A stretch of DNA of 64,000 nt from Alistipes onderdonkii (GCF_025145285.1 NZ_CP102251.1:1922001-1986000), one strand, 5' to 3'. Numbered from the stretch's first letter, positions 51,409-61,071 are shown. A program made the numbers and translations. The notes: a model not told the origin generated them from the sequence alone.

Positions 51409-52617
51409 ATGGTCGATTCTTTTTTGGGACAAGCCGAGGAAGGCAACAAAACCGCTCTGCTGAAACTGCAGTTGATCGGACACTACATCATGGGAGGGGA
51501 TTTCAGTATCACGGATCTGAGCCATGAAATGAACCTGTCGGTGCCGACGATCACCAAACTGGTCAGCGAACTGATCGAAGAGGGCTTCGTGCACGATTTC
51601 GGGAAACAGGGCACTGCCGGAGGGCGCCGGCCCAACATCTACGGATTGAACCCTTATGCAGGTTATTTCGTCGGTGTCGACATCAAGAAGGACATCATCA
51701 CCCTGGCGATCATCAATTTCAAGGGGCAGGTCGTCGACATGCGCGATTGCGTGCCGTTCGTCATGGAAAATTCGGTGCAGGCGCTCGACCGGTTGTGCGA
51801 CGTGGTCAACGGGTTCATCGCCAAGAGCAAGATCGACCGTGCCAAGATTTTTTCGGTCGGCTTCAACCTCTCGGGGCGGGTCAATTCCAAGACGGGGTAC
51901 AGTTACAGCTATTTCTTTGTCGAGGAGGAGCCGCTCACGATGCTGCTGGAGAAACGCCTGGGCTGCAAGGTCTATGTCGAGAACGATACCCGGGCGATGA
52001 CCTACGGGGAGTACATGTGTGGCGTGGGTAACAACGAGGATACGATGATATTCGTCAATGCCAGCTGGGGTTTGGGCGTCGGGCTGGTCATTGACCGCAA
52101 ACTGTTCTATGGCCGGTCGGGATTCTCGGGCGAGTTCGGGCATTTCCCGCTGCTCGACAACGAGGTGATCTGCCGGTGCGGCAAGCGCGGCTGCCTCGAA
52201 ACCGGTGCCTCGGGCTCGGCCGTACACCGTATATTCATGGAGAAGCTGGCGCAGAAGCGTGTTTCGATGCTTTCCGACAAGTACAATCGCGGCGAGCAGA
52301 TCCTGTTGGAGGATATTCTCGAAGCGCTGGGGCAGGAGGACGTGCTTGCCATCGAAGTCATGGAAACCGTCGGGCATACGCTCGGCAAGGCTATGGCCGG
52401 GCTCATCAACCTCTTCAATCCCGACCTCATCGTGCTGGGCGGGACGCTGGCCGTGGCCAAGGATTATATCATGTTGCCGCTTAAGAGTGCCATCAATAAA
52501 TATTCGCTGCAACTCGTGAATAAGGATACTACCATAAAACTCAGTAAGTTGGGTGAAAAAGCCGGGGCCGTGGGCGCCTGTATGCTGAGCCGTAGCAAGA
52601 TGCTGGGGCTGATGTAG
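51409..52617 (+). CDS. ROK family transcriptional regulator
   Basis: The 402-residue protein has an N-terminal winged helix (IMGGDFSITDLSHEMNLSVPTITKLVSELIEEGFVHD, near 25-62) and a ROK kinase-fold domain. VGVDIKKDIITLAIINFKG forms the phosphate-1 region, GLGVGLVIDRKLFYGRSGFSGEFGHFP follows, and ICRCGKRGCLETGASG is the CxCGxxGCxE zinc site. It resembles NagC/XylR-type repressors that sense a sugar or sugar phosphate. It opens the carbohydrate locus and probably controls it, though it has its own terminator. Confidence 0.93.
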   Translation: MVDSFLGQAEEGNKTALLKLQLIGHYIMGGDFSITDLSHEMNLSVPTITKLVSELIEEGFVHDFGKQGTAGGRRPNIYGLNPYAGYFVGVDIKKDIITLAIINFKGQVVDMRDCVPFVMENSVQALDRLCDVVNGFIAKSKIDRAKIFSVGFNLSGRVNSKTGYSYSYFFVEEEPLTMLLEKRLGCKVYVENDTRAMTYGEYMCGVGNNEDTMIFVNASWGLGVGLVIDRKLFYGRSGFSGEFGHFPLLDNEVICRCGKRGCLETGASGSAVHRIFMEKLAQKRVSMLSDKYNRGEQILLEDILEALGQEDVLAIEVMETVGHTLGKAMAGLINLFNPDLIVLGGTLAVAKDYIMLPLKSAINKYSLQLVNKDTTIKLSKLGEKAGAVGACMLSRSKMLGLM

Positions 52618-52645
52618 TCCGGAACCAAAAATTAGCTATAAAGAG

Positions 52646-52673
52646 AAGTCCGTAGCCTTACGGACTTTTTTTT
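52646..52673 (+). terminator. Rho-independent terminator of the ROK gene
   Basis: AAGTCCGTA (52646-52654) pairs with TACGGACTT (52659-52667), followed by more T. Confidence 0.9.
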
Positions 52674-52770
52674 ATACCCGTTATTGCCCGATATTACCTG
52701 TCGCAAATGTTTTTTTTAGTCGATTAGAATAAAAAAGACTATAATATTACCTCATTGTAAATTTATTTAT

Positions 52771-52778
52771 TATATTTG
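52771..52778 (+). promoter_or_regulatory. -7 element of the sugar-utilisation operon
   Basis: TATATTTG lies 58 bp before the DUF4434 ATG. About 40 bp upstream AGTC and GACT flank an AT-rich stretch (52717-52739), a possible operator. Confidence 0.5.
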
Positions 52779-52835
52779 CATAGAAAAACGATAAAATTTA
52801 CTTTATTTTATGCAAACTATAAAATCCCGTCTGAT

Positions 52836-53945
52836 ATGAAAACTTCGAGTCGAAGGAATTTTCTTAAGAAAGTAGTTGTGACGGCGGCTTCGGCTGTCGC
52901 CGTCCCCGGACTGGTCAAGGCAGCTTCGGAGTTGGGTGCAGAAGGGATGGACGATGCCCTGGCCGCATCCGCTCCGGGGCACGGCGGGCTGATCGTCCCA
53001 AAGGGGGAAGGGTTGCGCATCACGGGTACGTTCCTCGACGAAATTTCGCACGACATCCCGCACCAGAACTGGGGCGAGAAGGAGTGGGACGCCGATTTTC
53101 GCCATATGAAGTCGATCGGCATCGACACGGTGATCGGGATTCGCTCGGGCTACCGCAAGTTCATCACCTACCCTTCGCCCTACCTGCTCAAAAAAGGGTG
53201 TTACATGCCGTCGGTCGACCTGCTCGACCTGTTCCTGCGCCTGGCCGGCAAGTACGGCATGAAGTTCTACTTCGGGCTTTACGACTCGGGCGAATACTGG
53301 GACACGGGCGACATGTCGCATGAGGTCGAACATAACAAATATGTAATCGACGAGGTGTGGAACATGTACGGCCGCAAATACGAGAGTTTCGGCGGCTGGT
53401 ACCTGAGTGGCGAGATCAGCCGTGCCACCAAGGGTGCCATCGGGACGTTCCATGCCCTGGGCAAACAGTGCAAGGAGGTTTCGGGCGGGCTGCCCACCTT
53501 CATCTCGCCGTGGATCGACGGCAAGAAGGCCGTGATGGCCAGCGGGAGCAAACTGACCAAGGAGCAGGCTGTTTCCGTCGAGCAGCACGAACGCGAATGG
53601 GACGAGATATTCGACGGGATTCACGATGTGGTGGATGCCTGTGCGTTTCAGGACGGGCATATCGACTACGACGAGCTGGACGCGTTCTTCGCGGTCAACA
53701 AACGCTTGGCCGACAAGTACGGCATGCAATGCTGGACCAACGCCGAGTCGTTCGACCGCGACATGCCCATCAAATTCCTGCCCATCAAGTTCGACAAGCT
53801 GCGCATGAAGCTCGAAGCCGCCATGCGTGCGGGCTACGACAAGGCCATCACGTTCGAATTTTCGCATTTCATGAGCCCCCAGTCGGCATACCTGCAGGCG
53901 GGACATCTCTTCGACCGTTACAAGGAATACTTTAACATCCGTTAG
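52836..53945 (+). CDS. DUF4434 TIM-barrel protein with Tat signal
   Basis: The 369-residue protein has a twin-arginine signal (SSRRNFLKKVVVTAASAVAVPG). It is followed by a barrel with GLRITGTFLDEISHDIPHQNWGEKEWDADFRHMKSIGIDTVIGIRSGY, FYFGLYDSGEYWD, and WYLSGEISR, where acidic residues at strand ends suggest a glycosidase-like active site. The family (DUF4434) is found in carbohydrate loci but its activity is unknown. Export in folded form is implied by the Tat signal. It is the first gene of the operon and lies 3 bp before the sugar transporter gene. Confidence 0.85.
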   Translation: MKTSSRRNFLKKVVVTAASAVAVPGLVKAASELGAEGMDDALAASAPGHGGLIVPKGEGLRITGTFLDEISHDIPHQNWGEKEWDADFRHMKSIGIDTVIGIRSGYRKFITYPSPYLLKKGCYMPSVDLLDLFLRLAGKYGMKFYFGLYDSGEYWDTGDMSHEVEHNKYVIDEVWNMYGRKYESFGGWYLSGEISRATKGAIGTFHALGKQCKEVSGGLPTFISPWIDGKKAVMASGSKLTKEQAVSVEQHEREWDEIFDGIHDVVDACAFQDGHIDYDELDAFFAVNKRLADKYGMQCWTNAESFDRDMPIKFLPIKFDKLRMKLEAAMRAGYDKAITFEFSHFMSPQSAYLQAGHLFDRYKEYFNIR

Positions 53946-53948
53946 CCG

Positions 53949-55349
53949 ATGAAATCACAGACGAATACGGGATATGTGGCATTCCTGTCACTGGTAGCCG
54001 CCATAGGCGGGATTTTGTTCGGGTACGACACGGCGGTCATTTCGGGTACGATATCCGGTGTGGCCTCGCAGTTCTCGCTGGACGCCATGCAGCAGGGATG
54101 GTTCGTCGGGTGTGCGCTCGTCGGTTCGATCGGCGGCGTGGCCGTGGCCGGAGTGCTGAGCGACCGTTTCGGGCGCAAGCTGACGATGTTGCTGTCGGCC
54201 GTGCTGTTCACCGTTTCGGCCGTCGGCTGTGCCGTCAGTGCCGACTTCATCCAACTGGTCGTTTATCGCATCGTGGGCGGTGTGGGCATCGGCGTGGTGT
54301 CGATCGTTTCGCCGATGTATATTTCCGAGGTCGCCGTGGCGCGCTGGCGCGGGACACTCGTGTCGCTTTACCAGCTGGCCATCACGGTCGGGTTCCTGGC
54401 GGCCTACCTCGTGAACTTCCAGATACTCAAATCGGCCGAAACGGCCGCCTACGCCTCCCCGTGGATGCAGAAGATATGGGTTACGGAGTTGTGGCGCGGC
54501 ATGTTCGGTGCCGAAACGCTGCCTGCGCTGCTCTTCTTCACCGTTATATTCTTCATTCCCGAAAGCCCCCGCTGGCTCGTGCTGCGCGGCCGCGACGTGC
54601 GGGCGCATGCCGTGTTGCAGCGCATCTACCGTTCGTCGGAAGCCGCCGACGAGGAGATCGCTGCCGTACACGGCACGGCTTCCGCCTCGTCGAAGTCCGA
54701 ATGGCGCGTGCTGTTCGAGCCGGGTATCCGCAAGGCGGTCGTCATAGGCGTTTTCATCGCCATCCTGGGGCAGTTCATGGGCGTGAACGCCGTGCTGTAC
54801 TACGGCCCGACGATCTTCGAAAATGCAGGGCTGTCGAGCGGCGATTCGCTCTTCTCGCAGGTGCTCGTGGGTGTGGTCAACATGCTGACCTCGGTGCTGG
54901 CGCTTGTCATCATCGACCGCGTGGGACGCAAACAACTGGTCTACTGGGGTGTGTCGGGCATGATCGTTTCGCTGCTCTGCATCGGGTTCTATTTTATGTG
55001 CGGCGCGGCGCTGGGATTGCCCAGCGTATTCCTGCTGGTGTTCTTCCTGGCCTATATTTTCTGCTGCGCCGTTTCTATCTGCGCCGTGGTGTGGGTGCTG
55101 CTCTCGGAGATGTACCCCACCCGGGTGCGCGGGCTGGCGATGTCGATCGCCGGGCTTGCGCTGTGGGTGGGCACCTACCTCATCGGGCAGCTGACGCCGT
55201 GGATGCTCGAAAACCTTACGCCCGCCGGCACGTTCTTCCTCTTCGCGGCGATGTGCGTCCCCTATATGTTGATTATCTGGCGTGCCGTTCCCGAAACCAC
55301 GGGGCGCTCGCTTGAAGAAATAGAGAAATACTGGCAAAAAAATGAATAA
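53949..55349 (+). CDS. Sugar porter family MFS transporter
   Basis: The 466-residue protein has 12 membrane segments and the sugar-porter signatures: GGILFGYDTAVISGTISG at the N terminus, DRFGRKLTML, PESPRWLVLRGR near 205, and PETTGRSLEEIEKYW at the C terminus. It imports a monosaccharide by proton symport. The substrate is probably the one processed by the adjacent epimerase; the family includes xylose, galactose and glucose carriers. Confidence 0.93.
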   Translation: MKSQTNTGYVAFLSLVAAIGGILFGYDTAVISGTISGVASQFSLDAMQQGWFVGCALVGSIGGVAVAGVLSDRFGRKLTMLLSAVLFTVSAVGCAVSADFIQLVVYRIVGGVGIGVVSIVSPMYISEVAVARWRGTLVSLYQLAITVGFLAAYLVNFQILKSAETAAYASPWMQKIWVTELWRGMFGAETLPALLFFTVIFFIPESPRWLVLRGRDVRAHAVLQRIYRSSEAADEEIAAVHGTASASSKSEWRVLFEPGIRKAVVIGVFIAILGQFMGVNAVLYYGPTIFENAGLSSGDSLFSQVLVGVVNMLTSVLALVIIDRVGRKQLVYWGVSGMIVSLLCIGFYFMCGAALGLPSVFLLVFFLAYIFCCAVSICAVVWVLLSEMYPTRVRGLAMSIAGLALWVGTYLIGQLTPWMLENLTPAGTFFLFAAMCVPYMLIIWRAVPETTGRSLEEIEKYWQKNE

Positions 55350-55440
55350 CACGAATAATGAATCCGGTGCTGTGCGCATTCAGACCGGAGACCTCCGTCG
55401 TCTGGATCACCTCCGGGACATCAATTTAACAACCGACACT

Positions 55441-56607
55441 ATGGATTTTCAGAAACTGGCCGGCGAGTATAAGTCGGAGCTGCTGGACAGCGTCCTGCCG
55501 TTTTGGCTCGAACACTCCCAGGATAAACAATACGGGGGGTATTTCACCTGCCTCGAACGCGACGGCAGCGTCTACGACACCGACAAGTTCATCTGGCTGC
55601 AAGGCCGCGAGGTGTGGCTTTTCTCGATGCTCTATAACAAGGTGGCGAAACGCCCCGAGTGGCTTGAGTGTGCTTTGCAGGGGGCGGAGTTCCTGAAGAA
55701 ATACGGCCATGACGGCAATTACAACTGGTATTTCTCGCTCACGCGCAACGGCCGGCCGCTGGTCGACCCTTACAACATTTTCTCGTATACGTTCGCCACG
55801 ATGGCCTTCGCGCAGCTGGCCATCGCCTCGGGCGACACCGGGTATGCCGCCATCGCCAAAAAAACTTTCGACCGGGTGCTCGAGAAGCGTTCGAACCCCA
55901 AGGGCAAGTGGTGCAAGGCACATCCGGGGACGCGTCCGATCAAGGATTTCGCGCTGCCGATGATCCTGTGCAACTTGTCGCTCGAAATCGAGCAGCTCAT
56001 CGACAAGCAACTCATCGACCAAACGATCGAAACATGCCTGCACGAGGTGATGGAGGTCTTTTACCAGAAAGACCTCGGGCTTATCGTCGAGAATGTCTCG
56101 GCGGAAGACAATTCGCTGGTCGACTCCTTCGAGGGACGCTCGGTCAACCCGGGGCATTCGCTCGAGGCGATGTGGTTCATCATGGACTTGGGTAAGCGGC
56201 TCGGTCGTCCCGAACTGATCGACAAAGCCGTGAAGATCGCGCTTTCGACCATCGAATACGGCTGGGACAAGCAATACGGCGGCATATTCTATTTCATGGA
56301 TCGTCTCGGGCGTCCGCAGCAGCAGCTCGAATGGGATCAGAAACTGTGGTGGGTGCATATCGAATCCGCGATCACGATGATCAAGGCTTACCAGTTGACG
56401 GGCAACAAGGAGTGCCTCGCGTGGTTCCAGAAACTGCACGATTACATGTGGACGCACTTCAAAGATCCGAAATATCCCGAATGGTTCGGTTACCTCAACC
56501 GCCGCGGGGAGGTACTCCTCCCGCTCAAGGGCGGCAAGTGGAAGGGCTGTTTCCATGTTCCGCGCGGACTTTACCAGATATGGCAGATCCTCGAACAATG
56601 CAAATAG
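55441..56607 (+). CDS. N-acylglucosamine 2-epimerase (AGE) family isomerase
   Basis: The 388-residue (alpha/alpha)6-barrel protein starts MDFQKLAGEYKSELLDSVLPFWLEHSQDKQYGGYFTCLERDG, the conserved opening of the renin-binding-protein/AGE family. RSVNPGHSLEAMWFIMDL near 237 and KLWWVHIESAITMIKAYQLTG near 300 include the His residues used in catalysis. FHVPRGLYQIWQ ends it. It could epimerise GlcNAc/ManNAc, mannose/glucose or a disaccharide end. No sialic-acid lyase is in the window, so GlcNAc epimerase activity is unproven. An upstream ATG at 55342 overlapping the transporter is less likely. Confidence 0.92.
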   Translation: MDFQKLAGEYKSELLDSVLPFWLEHSQDKQYGGYFTCLERDGSVYDTDKFIWLQGREVWLFSMLYNKVAKRPEWLECALQGAEFLKKYGHDGNYNWYFSLTRNGRPLVDPYNIFSYTFATMAFAQLAIASGDTGYAAIAKKTFDRVLEKRSNPKGKWCKAHPGTRPIKDFALPMILCNLSLEIEQLIDKQLIDQTIETCLHEVMEVFYQKDLGLIVENVSAEDNSLVDSFEGRSVNPGHSLEAMWFIMDLGKRLGRPELIDKAVKIALSTIEYGWDKQYGGIFYFMDRLGRPQQQLEWDQKLWWVHIESAITMIKAYQLTGNKECLAWFQKLHDYMWTHFKDPKYPEWFGYLNRRGEVLLPLKGGKWKGCFHVPRGLYQIWQILEQCK

Positions 56608-56685
56608 GCGGCTCGTTCCCGATGCCTGATAAACGATTTGCCGGCCTCAAACGGTGCCGTGATATTTAAAAGAAACGAAACAAGC

Positions 56686-58491
56686 ATGACACGTATAGGA
56701 TTCTTACTTTCGGCGGTATTGTCCCTCGCAATCGGGCACGTACGTCCCGCACAAGCCAAAACGATACGCCGCACGGTCGACGTGCTGGTTATCGGCGGCA
56801 CGACCTCGGGCACTTCGGCGGCCATCGCCGCGGCGCGTCAGGGGGCGGCCACGCTGGTCGTCGAACCCACGCCCATGCTCGGGGGGATGTTCTCGGCGCA
56901 GGGCGTCCCGGCTGCCGACGGTAACCACCACCTGCCCTCGGGGCTGTGGAACGAATTTCGCGAGGCTCTGCGCGCCCATTACGGCGGGGCCGAAGCGCTT
57001 GCCACGGGCTGGGTGAGCAACACGCTCTTCGAGCCCCATGTGGCGGACAGCATCTTCAGGGCGATGGCTGCGGCCGAGCCGCGGCTCGAAGTCCTGCACG
57101 GGTATGTGCTCGATAAGGTATACAAGCGCGGCAACTGCGTGACGGGCGCCCGTTTCTCGCGTAGCGGGGGCGACAGGCTCGAGGTCTCGGCTCGTATTAC
57201 GGTCGATGCCACCGACCTGGGCGATGCGCTGCCCATGAGCGGTACGCCCTACCGCATCGGCATGGACGCCCGTGCCGATACGGGCGAGGCGCTGGCGCCT
57301 GCCGAGGCGAACGACATCGTGCAAGACCTGACTTTCGTCGCCATCCTCAAGGATTACGGCAAGGGTGCCGACAAGACCATCCCCCGCCCCGAAGGGTACG
57401 ATCCTGCGGAGTTCGCTGCGGCCTGCCAGACCGCTGCGGGGCAGCCGATCCCGGCGGAGGTGATGCTCAACTACGGCCGCCTGCCCAATGGCAAATACAT
57501 GCTCAACTGGCCGGTCAACGGCAACGACGTCTACATGAATATCGTCGAGGTGCCCTATGCCCGGCGTGACGCCGCGCTGCGCCCCGCCCGCGAGAAGACC
57601 CTGCGGTTCATCTACTATATCCAGCACGAACTGGGTTTCAGCCACCTGGGGATCGCCGATGACGAGTTCGGCACCGCAGACGGATTGGCATACCTGCCTT
57701 ACCACCGCGAGGGGCGGCGCCTGGACGGGGTGATCCGCTTGACGCTCGATGACGTGGCGGATCGTTACGGCCGCCCGTCGGCACTTTACCGTACCGGCAT
57801 TTCGGTCGGCGACTATCCCGTCGACCACCACCACGATTGCCGTCCTCAGATCGGGAAGATACCCTTCCCGCCCGTGCCGTCGTTTTCGGTGCCGATGGGG
57901 GTGATGATCCCTGCCGGGACGGACAACCTGGTGGTTTCGGACAAGGCCATATCGGTTTCGAACCTTATCAACGGTTCGACGCGCCTGCAGCCGGTAGTCT
58001 TGCTCACGGGACAGGCGGCAGGGACGTTGGCGGCCATCGCCGCCCGGGAAGGGTGTACGCCCCGCGAAGTCCCGGTGCGCAGGTTGCAGGCCGCCCTGCT
58101 GGCGCAGAATGCGTATATCGCGCCGTTGTACGACGTGAAACCCGACGACCCCGACTTCGCGATGTTGCAGCGCATCGCAGCGACGGGCATCCTGCGTATG
58201 ACGGGCGAGCCGTTCCAGTGGGCGAACCGCACGTGGTTCTATCCCGAGCGCGGGATCTCCGTCGGTGAGTTCAGCCGCGGCCTGCACGACTATGCGCCGC
58301 AGGTCGAAGTGTCCGACGACCCCGCGCCGCTTACGGCGGCGTCGGCTGCCGCCATGCTCCGCAAGGCCGGCGCTGCCGTCGCTGCCGACGGTACGGAGCC
58401 CCTGACGCGGCGTGAAGCGGCGCGGATGACGGACGAAGCGCTGCATCCGTTCGACCGCGACATTGATTTCGAAGGAAACTTGATAAAATAA
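56686..58491 (+). CDS. Secreted FAD-dependent oxidoreductase
   Basis: The 601-residue protein has a signal peptide (MTRIGFLLSAVLSLAIGHVRPAQA) and a FAD-binding Rossmann start, VDVLVIGGTTSGTSAAIAAARQGA, with the adenosine-binding acidic residue in LVVEPTPMLGGMFSAQG. VDATDLGDALPMSG and VSDKAISVSNLINGSTRLQPVVLLTGQAAGTLAAIAA are the FAD_oxidored (PF12831-like) blocks. A C-terminal domain of about 130 residues resembles an S-layer-homology-like repeat (FYPERGISVGEFSRGL). Members occur in glycan loci and may oxidise sugars or help desaturate them. The reaction is unknown. Confidence 0.85.
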   Translation: MTRIGFLLSAVLSLAIGHVRPAQAKTIRRTVDVLVIGGTTSGTSAAIAAARQGAATLVVEPTPMLGGMFSAQGVPAADGNHHLPSGLWNEFREALRAHYGGAEALATGWVSNTLFEPHVADSIFRAMAAAEPRLEVLHGYVLDKVYKRGNCVTGARFSRSGGDRLEVSARITVDATDLGDALPMSGTPYRIGMDARADTGEALAPAEANDIVQDLTFVAILKDYGKGADKTIPRPEGYDPAEFAAACQTAAGQPIPAEVMLNYGRLPNGKYMLNWPVNGNDVYMNIVEVPYARRDAALRPAREKTLRFIYYIQHELGFSHLGIADDEFGTADGLAYLPYHREGRRLDGVIRLTLDDVADRYGRPSALYRTGISVGDYPVDHHHDCRPQIGKIPFPPVPSFSVPMGVMIPAGTDNLVVSDKAISVSNLINGSTRLQPVVLLTGQAAGTLAAIAAREGCTPREVPVRRLQAALLAQNAYIAPLYDVKPDDPDFAMLQRIAATGILRMTGEPFQWANRTWFYPERGISVGEFSRGLHDYAPQVEVSDDPAPLTAASAAAMLRKAGAAVAADGTEPLTRREAARMTDEALHPFDRDIDFEGNLIK

Positions 58492-58497
58492 CGAACC

Positions 58498-59166
58498 ATG
58501 AAGAAACTCATCCTCCTGCTGCTGGCCTCTGCCGTCGCGACGACCGCAGCCGCACAGGCGCAGCGCGATACGCTGACCTTCAACAACGACTATTATTTCT
58601 CCAAGCGCAATGTCGAGGAACTGGTGCCGGTCACCGGGCAAAATATCGTGATGCTGGGCAACAGCCTTACCGAACGAGGTTTCTGGGCGGAGTATTTCCA
58701 GGGGAAACGCGTGCTCAACCGCGGCATCGGCGGCGACTGCATATCGGGCATGATCAACCGCGTGCAGCCGATCGTCGACGGACGACCGAAGGCCATCTTC
58801 ATCATGGGTGGTGCCAACGACCTGCTTTTCTCGAAGATTTCGAACGAGAAACTCTTGCAGCAGTACGAACGCCTGCTGGACATCATTGCCCGGGAGACAC
58901 CCCGCACGAAGGTCTATATCCAGAGCCTGCTGCCGCTCAACGAGGCGCATAACGAAACTTTTATGAAAGGCAAGAATGCCCGTTTCGCCGAGTTCAACGC
59001 ACTGCTGCGTGCGATGGCCGAACGCCGCGGGCTGACCTTCATCGACATCTGGAGCGCTATGCAGCGCAACGGGGAACTGCCCGAAGAGTACACGTTCGAC
59101 GGCATCCACCTCAAGGCGGCGGGTTATGCCGTGTGGATCGAGAAAATCAGGCCCTACGTCAAATAA
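58498..59166 (+). CDS. SGNH/GDSL hydrolase (esterase), secreted
   Basis: The 222-residue protein has a signal peptide (MKKLILLLLASAVATTAAAQA). The SGNH blocks are block I MLGNSLTERG (catalytic Ser), block II GGDCISG, block III GGANDLL and block V DGIHLKAAGY with the catalytic Asp and His. Likely a carbohydrate or lipid acyl esterase acting in the periplasm, probably deacetylating a sugar. It follows the FAD oxidoreductase after 6 bp. Confidence 0.9.
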   Translation: MKKLILLLLASAVATTAAAQAQRDTLTFNNDYYFSKRNVEELVPVTGQNIVMLGNSLTERGFWAEYFQGKRVLNRGIGGDCISGMINRVQPIVDGRPKAIFIMGGANDLLFSKISNEKLLQQYERLLDIIARETPRTKVYIQSLLPLNEAHNETFMKGKNARFAEFNALLRAMAERRGLTFIDIWSAMQRNGELPEEYTFDGIHLKAAGYAVWIEKIRPYVK

Positions 59167-59175
59167 GCTGCCCGG

Positions 59176-60261
59176 ATGAAACGTCTGTTTTTCGCGCTGG
59201 CATTGTGCGCGGCGTCGGGGGCCTGCATGGCCGGCGGCGACATGCGCTTCTATGAAGCCTGTTCGGACAAAATCCGCTTTACCGGCCGCGCCGCCGAAAA
59301 TGGCGACGGCAGCCTGTCGTTCGACTGGAGCGGTTGTCATTTCACGTTCCGTTTCGACGGCAGTCGCTGTGCGATGCGTGCGGCGGATACCGGGCGTAAC
59401 TACTACAACGTATTCGTCGACGGGCGCCTGTACGGTAAGGCGACCGTCGAGGGAGCCTCGTCGTGCGTGCCCCTCGCCGAAGGGCTTGCGCCGGGGCCGC
59501 ATACCGTGACGGTGCAGAAACGCACCGAAGCCGAGCAGGGGCGCACGACGCTCTACGGCATCGAGGCCGACGGTGCCCTGCTCGACCTGCCGCCCGCCCC
59601 GTCGCGGCTGATCGAGTTCATCGGCGACTCGCACACGTGCGGCTACGGTACCGAGGGGAAAACCGCCTCGGAGCCTTTCACCCCCGAGACCGAGAACTGC
59701 GACCTGGCATGGGGCTGCATCGTGGCGCGCTGTTTCGATGCCGATTACGTGCTCACGGCCCATTCGGGGCAGGGCGTTGTCCGTAACTGGGGCGACGTGA
59801 AGCAGACGTCGGACGTCACCATGCGCCAGCGCATCCTGCGGACGTTCGACATGACCGACTCGCCGCGGTGGGATTTCCGGGGCTACAAGCCCGATATCGT
59901 GGTGATAAAACTGGGCACGAACGATTGCAGCACGGGCATTACACCCTCCGAGGCCGCCTTCGGCAAGGCTTTCCGTGAGCTTTACGGCGCCCTGCGCGAA
60001 CATTACGGCTCCGTGCCGATCCTTTACGTCATCCCCGACGGTGCGGAGGCGTTCTATCCCTATATGCAGTCCGTCATGGCCGGCCTGGAGGACGGCGACC
60101 TGCATTGCGTCATGCATTTTACGGGCATCACCAACCAGGACGGCGACCTGGGGGCCGGGTACCATCCCAACCACCGCGGACACCGGAAGTTCGCCGCTGC
60201 GGTCATCCCCTACATCTCGACGATCATGGGGTGGGAGATGCCGATGGAGGTCATTCAATAG
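59176..60261 (+). CDS. CE2-type carbohydrate esterase (SGNH fold)
   Basis: The 361-residue protein has a signal peptide and a jelly-roll N-terminal domain (about 25-125, FTGRAAENGDGSLSFDWSGCHFTFRF). A C-terminal SGNH domain follows with IEFIGDSHTCGYGTEGK (Ser nucleophile), KLGTNDCSTG and GYHPNHRGHRKFA (His). This two-domain design is that of CE2 acetyl esterases that deacetylate plant polysaccharides or sugars. It lies 9 bp after the first SGNH gene. Confidence 0.92.
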   Translation: MKRLFFALALCAASGACMAGGDMRFYEACSDKIRFTGRAAENGDGSLSFDWSGCHFTFRFDGSRCAMRAADTGRNYYNVFVDGRLYGKATVEGASSCVPLAEGLAPGPHTVTVQKRTEAEQGRTTLYGIEADGALLDLPPAPSRLIEFIGDSHTCGYGTEGKTASEPFTPETENCDLAWGCIVARCFDADYVLTAHSGQGVVRNWGDVKQTSDVTMRQRILRTFDMTDSPRWDFRGYKPDIVVIKLGTNDCSTGITPSEAAFGKAFRELYGALREHYGSVPILYVIPDGAEAFYPYMQSVMAGLEDGDLHCVMHFTGITNQDGDLGAGYHPNHRGHRKFAAAVIPYISTIMGWEMPMEVIQ

Positions 60262-60272
60262 CTGCTGAAACG

Positions 60273-60962
60273 ATGAAAAAACTGTTTTTTACCGTCCTTG
60301 CCCTTGCGGGTTTGCTCTGCGCCGCTGCGCAAACCCAGGACTGGGCGAACTTCGGCCGCTTCGAGCAGGCCAACGGCCAGGTGCGCAATCCGAAGGTCGT
60401 CCTCATGGGCAACTCGATCACCGAACTGTGGATCAAGACGCATCCCGACTTTTTCGCCGCCCGCGGTTATGTGAGCCGCGGCATCAGCGGGCAGACCACC
60501 TCGCAGATGCTCGTACGCTTCCGGGCCGACGTGCTGGACTTGCACCCGCAGGTGGTCGTCATCTGCGGCGGGACGAACGACATAGCGCAAAATACCGGTT
60601 ACATATCGCTGCCGCATATCCTGGGCAACCTCGTGTCGATGGTCGAGCTGGCACGTGCCAACGGCATCGCCCCCGTGCTGTGCTCGTTGTTGCCCGCGCG
60701 TGAATTCGGCTGGCGCAAGGAGCTTGAACCCGCGCCCCGGATCATCGAGCTGAACGCCATGATCCGCGAGTACGCCCGCAGGGAGAATGTCCCCTATGTG
60801 GATTACCACGCGGCGATGTCCGAACCGGACGGAGGCATGGTAGCGGCCTATACCTACGACGAAGTCCATCCCACGGCCGCGGGGTACGACGTGATGAAGA
60901 AGATTCTGCCGCCCGTCGTCGACGCGGTGCTGAAGAATCCGAAACGGTATCGGCGGCGTTAA
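60273..60962 (+). CDS. SGNH/GDSL hydrolase (esterase), secreted
   Basis: The 229-residue protein has a signal peptide (MKKLFFTVLALAGLLCAAAQT) and SGNH blocks: VVLMGNSITELW (Ser), RGISGQTT, VICGGTNDIAQN and YDEVHPTAAGYDVM with Asp and His. It is a third esterase in the operon, 11 bp after the CE2 gene. Its sequence differs from the first, so it is not a simple tandem duplicate. A platelet-activating-factor acetylhydrolase-like acetyl esterase activity is the usual assumption for this group. Confidence 0.9.
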   Translation: MKKLFFTVLALAGLLCAAAQTQDWANFGRFEQANGQVRNPKVVLMGNSITELWIKTHPDFFAARGYVSRGISGQTTSQMLVRFRADVLDLHPQVVVICGGTNDIAQNTGYISLPHILGNLVSMVELARANGIAPVLCSLLPAREFGWRKELEPAPRIIELNAMIREYARRENVPYVDYHAAMSEPDGGMVAAYTYDEVHPTAAGYDVMKKILPPVVDAVLKNPKRYRRR

Positions 60963-60982
60963 TAGCAGGCAGGGGCAGAATT

Positions 60983-61023
60983 ATAAGAGGACCGGGGAAT
61001 GCTTATTTCCCCGGCCCTCTTAT
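60983..61023. terminator. Bidirectional terminator
   Basis: ATAAGAGG/CCTCTTAT with CCGGGGAA/TTCCCCGG (60983-60999 with 61007-61023) form a long, nearly perfect stem between convergent genes. Confidence 0.85.
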
Positions 61024-61071
61024 TCTTGCAGGCAGATCGCAGCGGCCTTCCGTTATTTTGCCCCCGTGACC

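Noticed and set aside
56704..60258. An 1,184-codon minus-strand open frame
   Set aside because: It spans four plus-strand genes with clear motifs (FAD oxidoreductase and SGNH esterases) and reflects high GC content.
52836..60962. A classical sialic-acid (nan) operon
   Set aside because: An epimerase, transporter and ROK protein are present, but no sialate lyase or sialidase is seen in the window.
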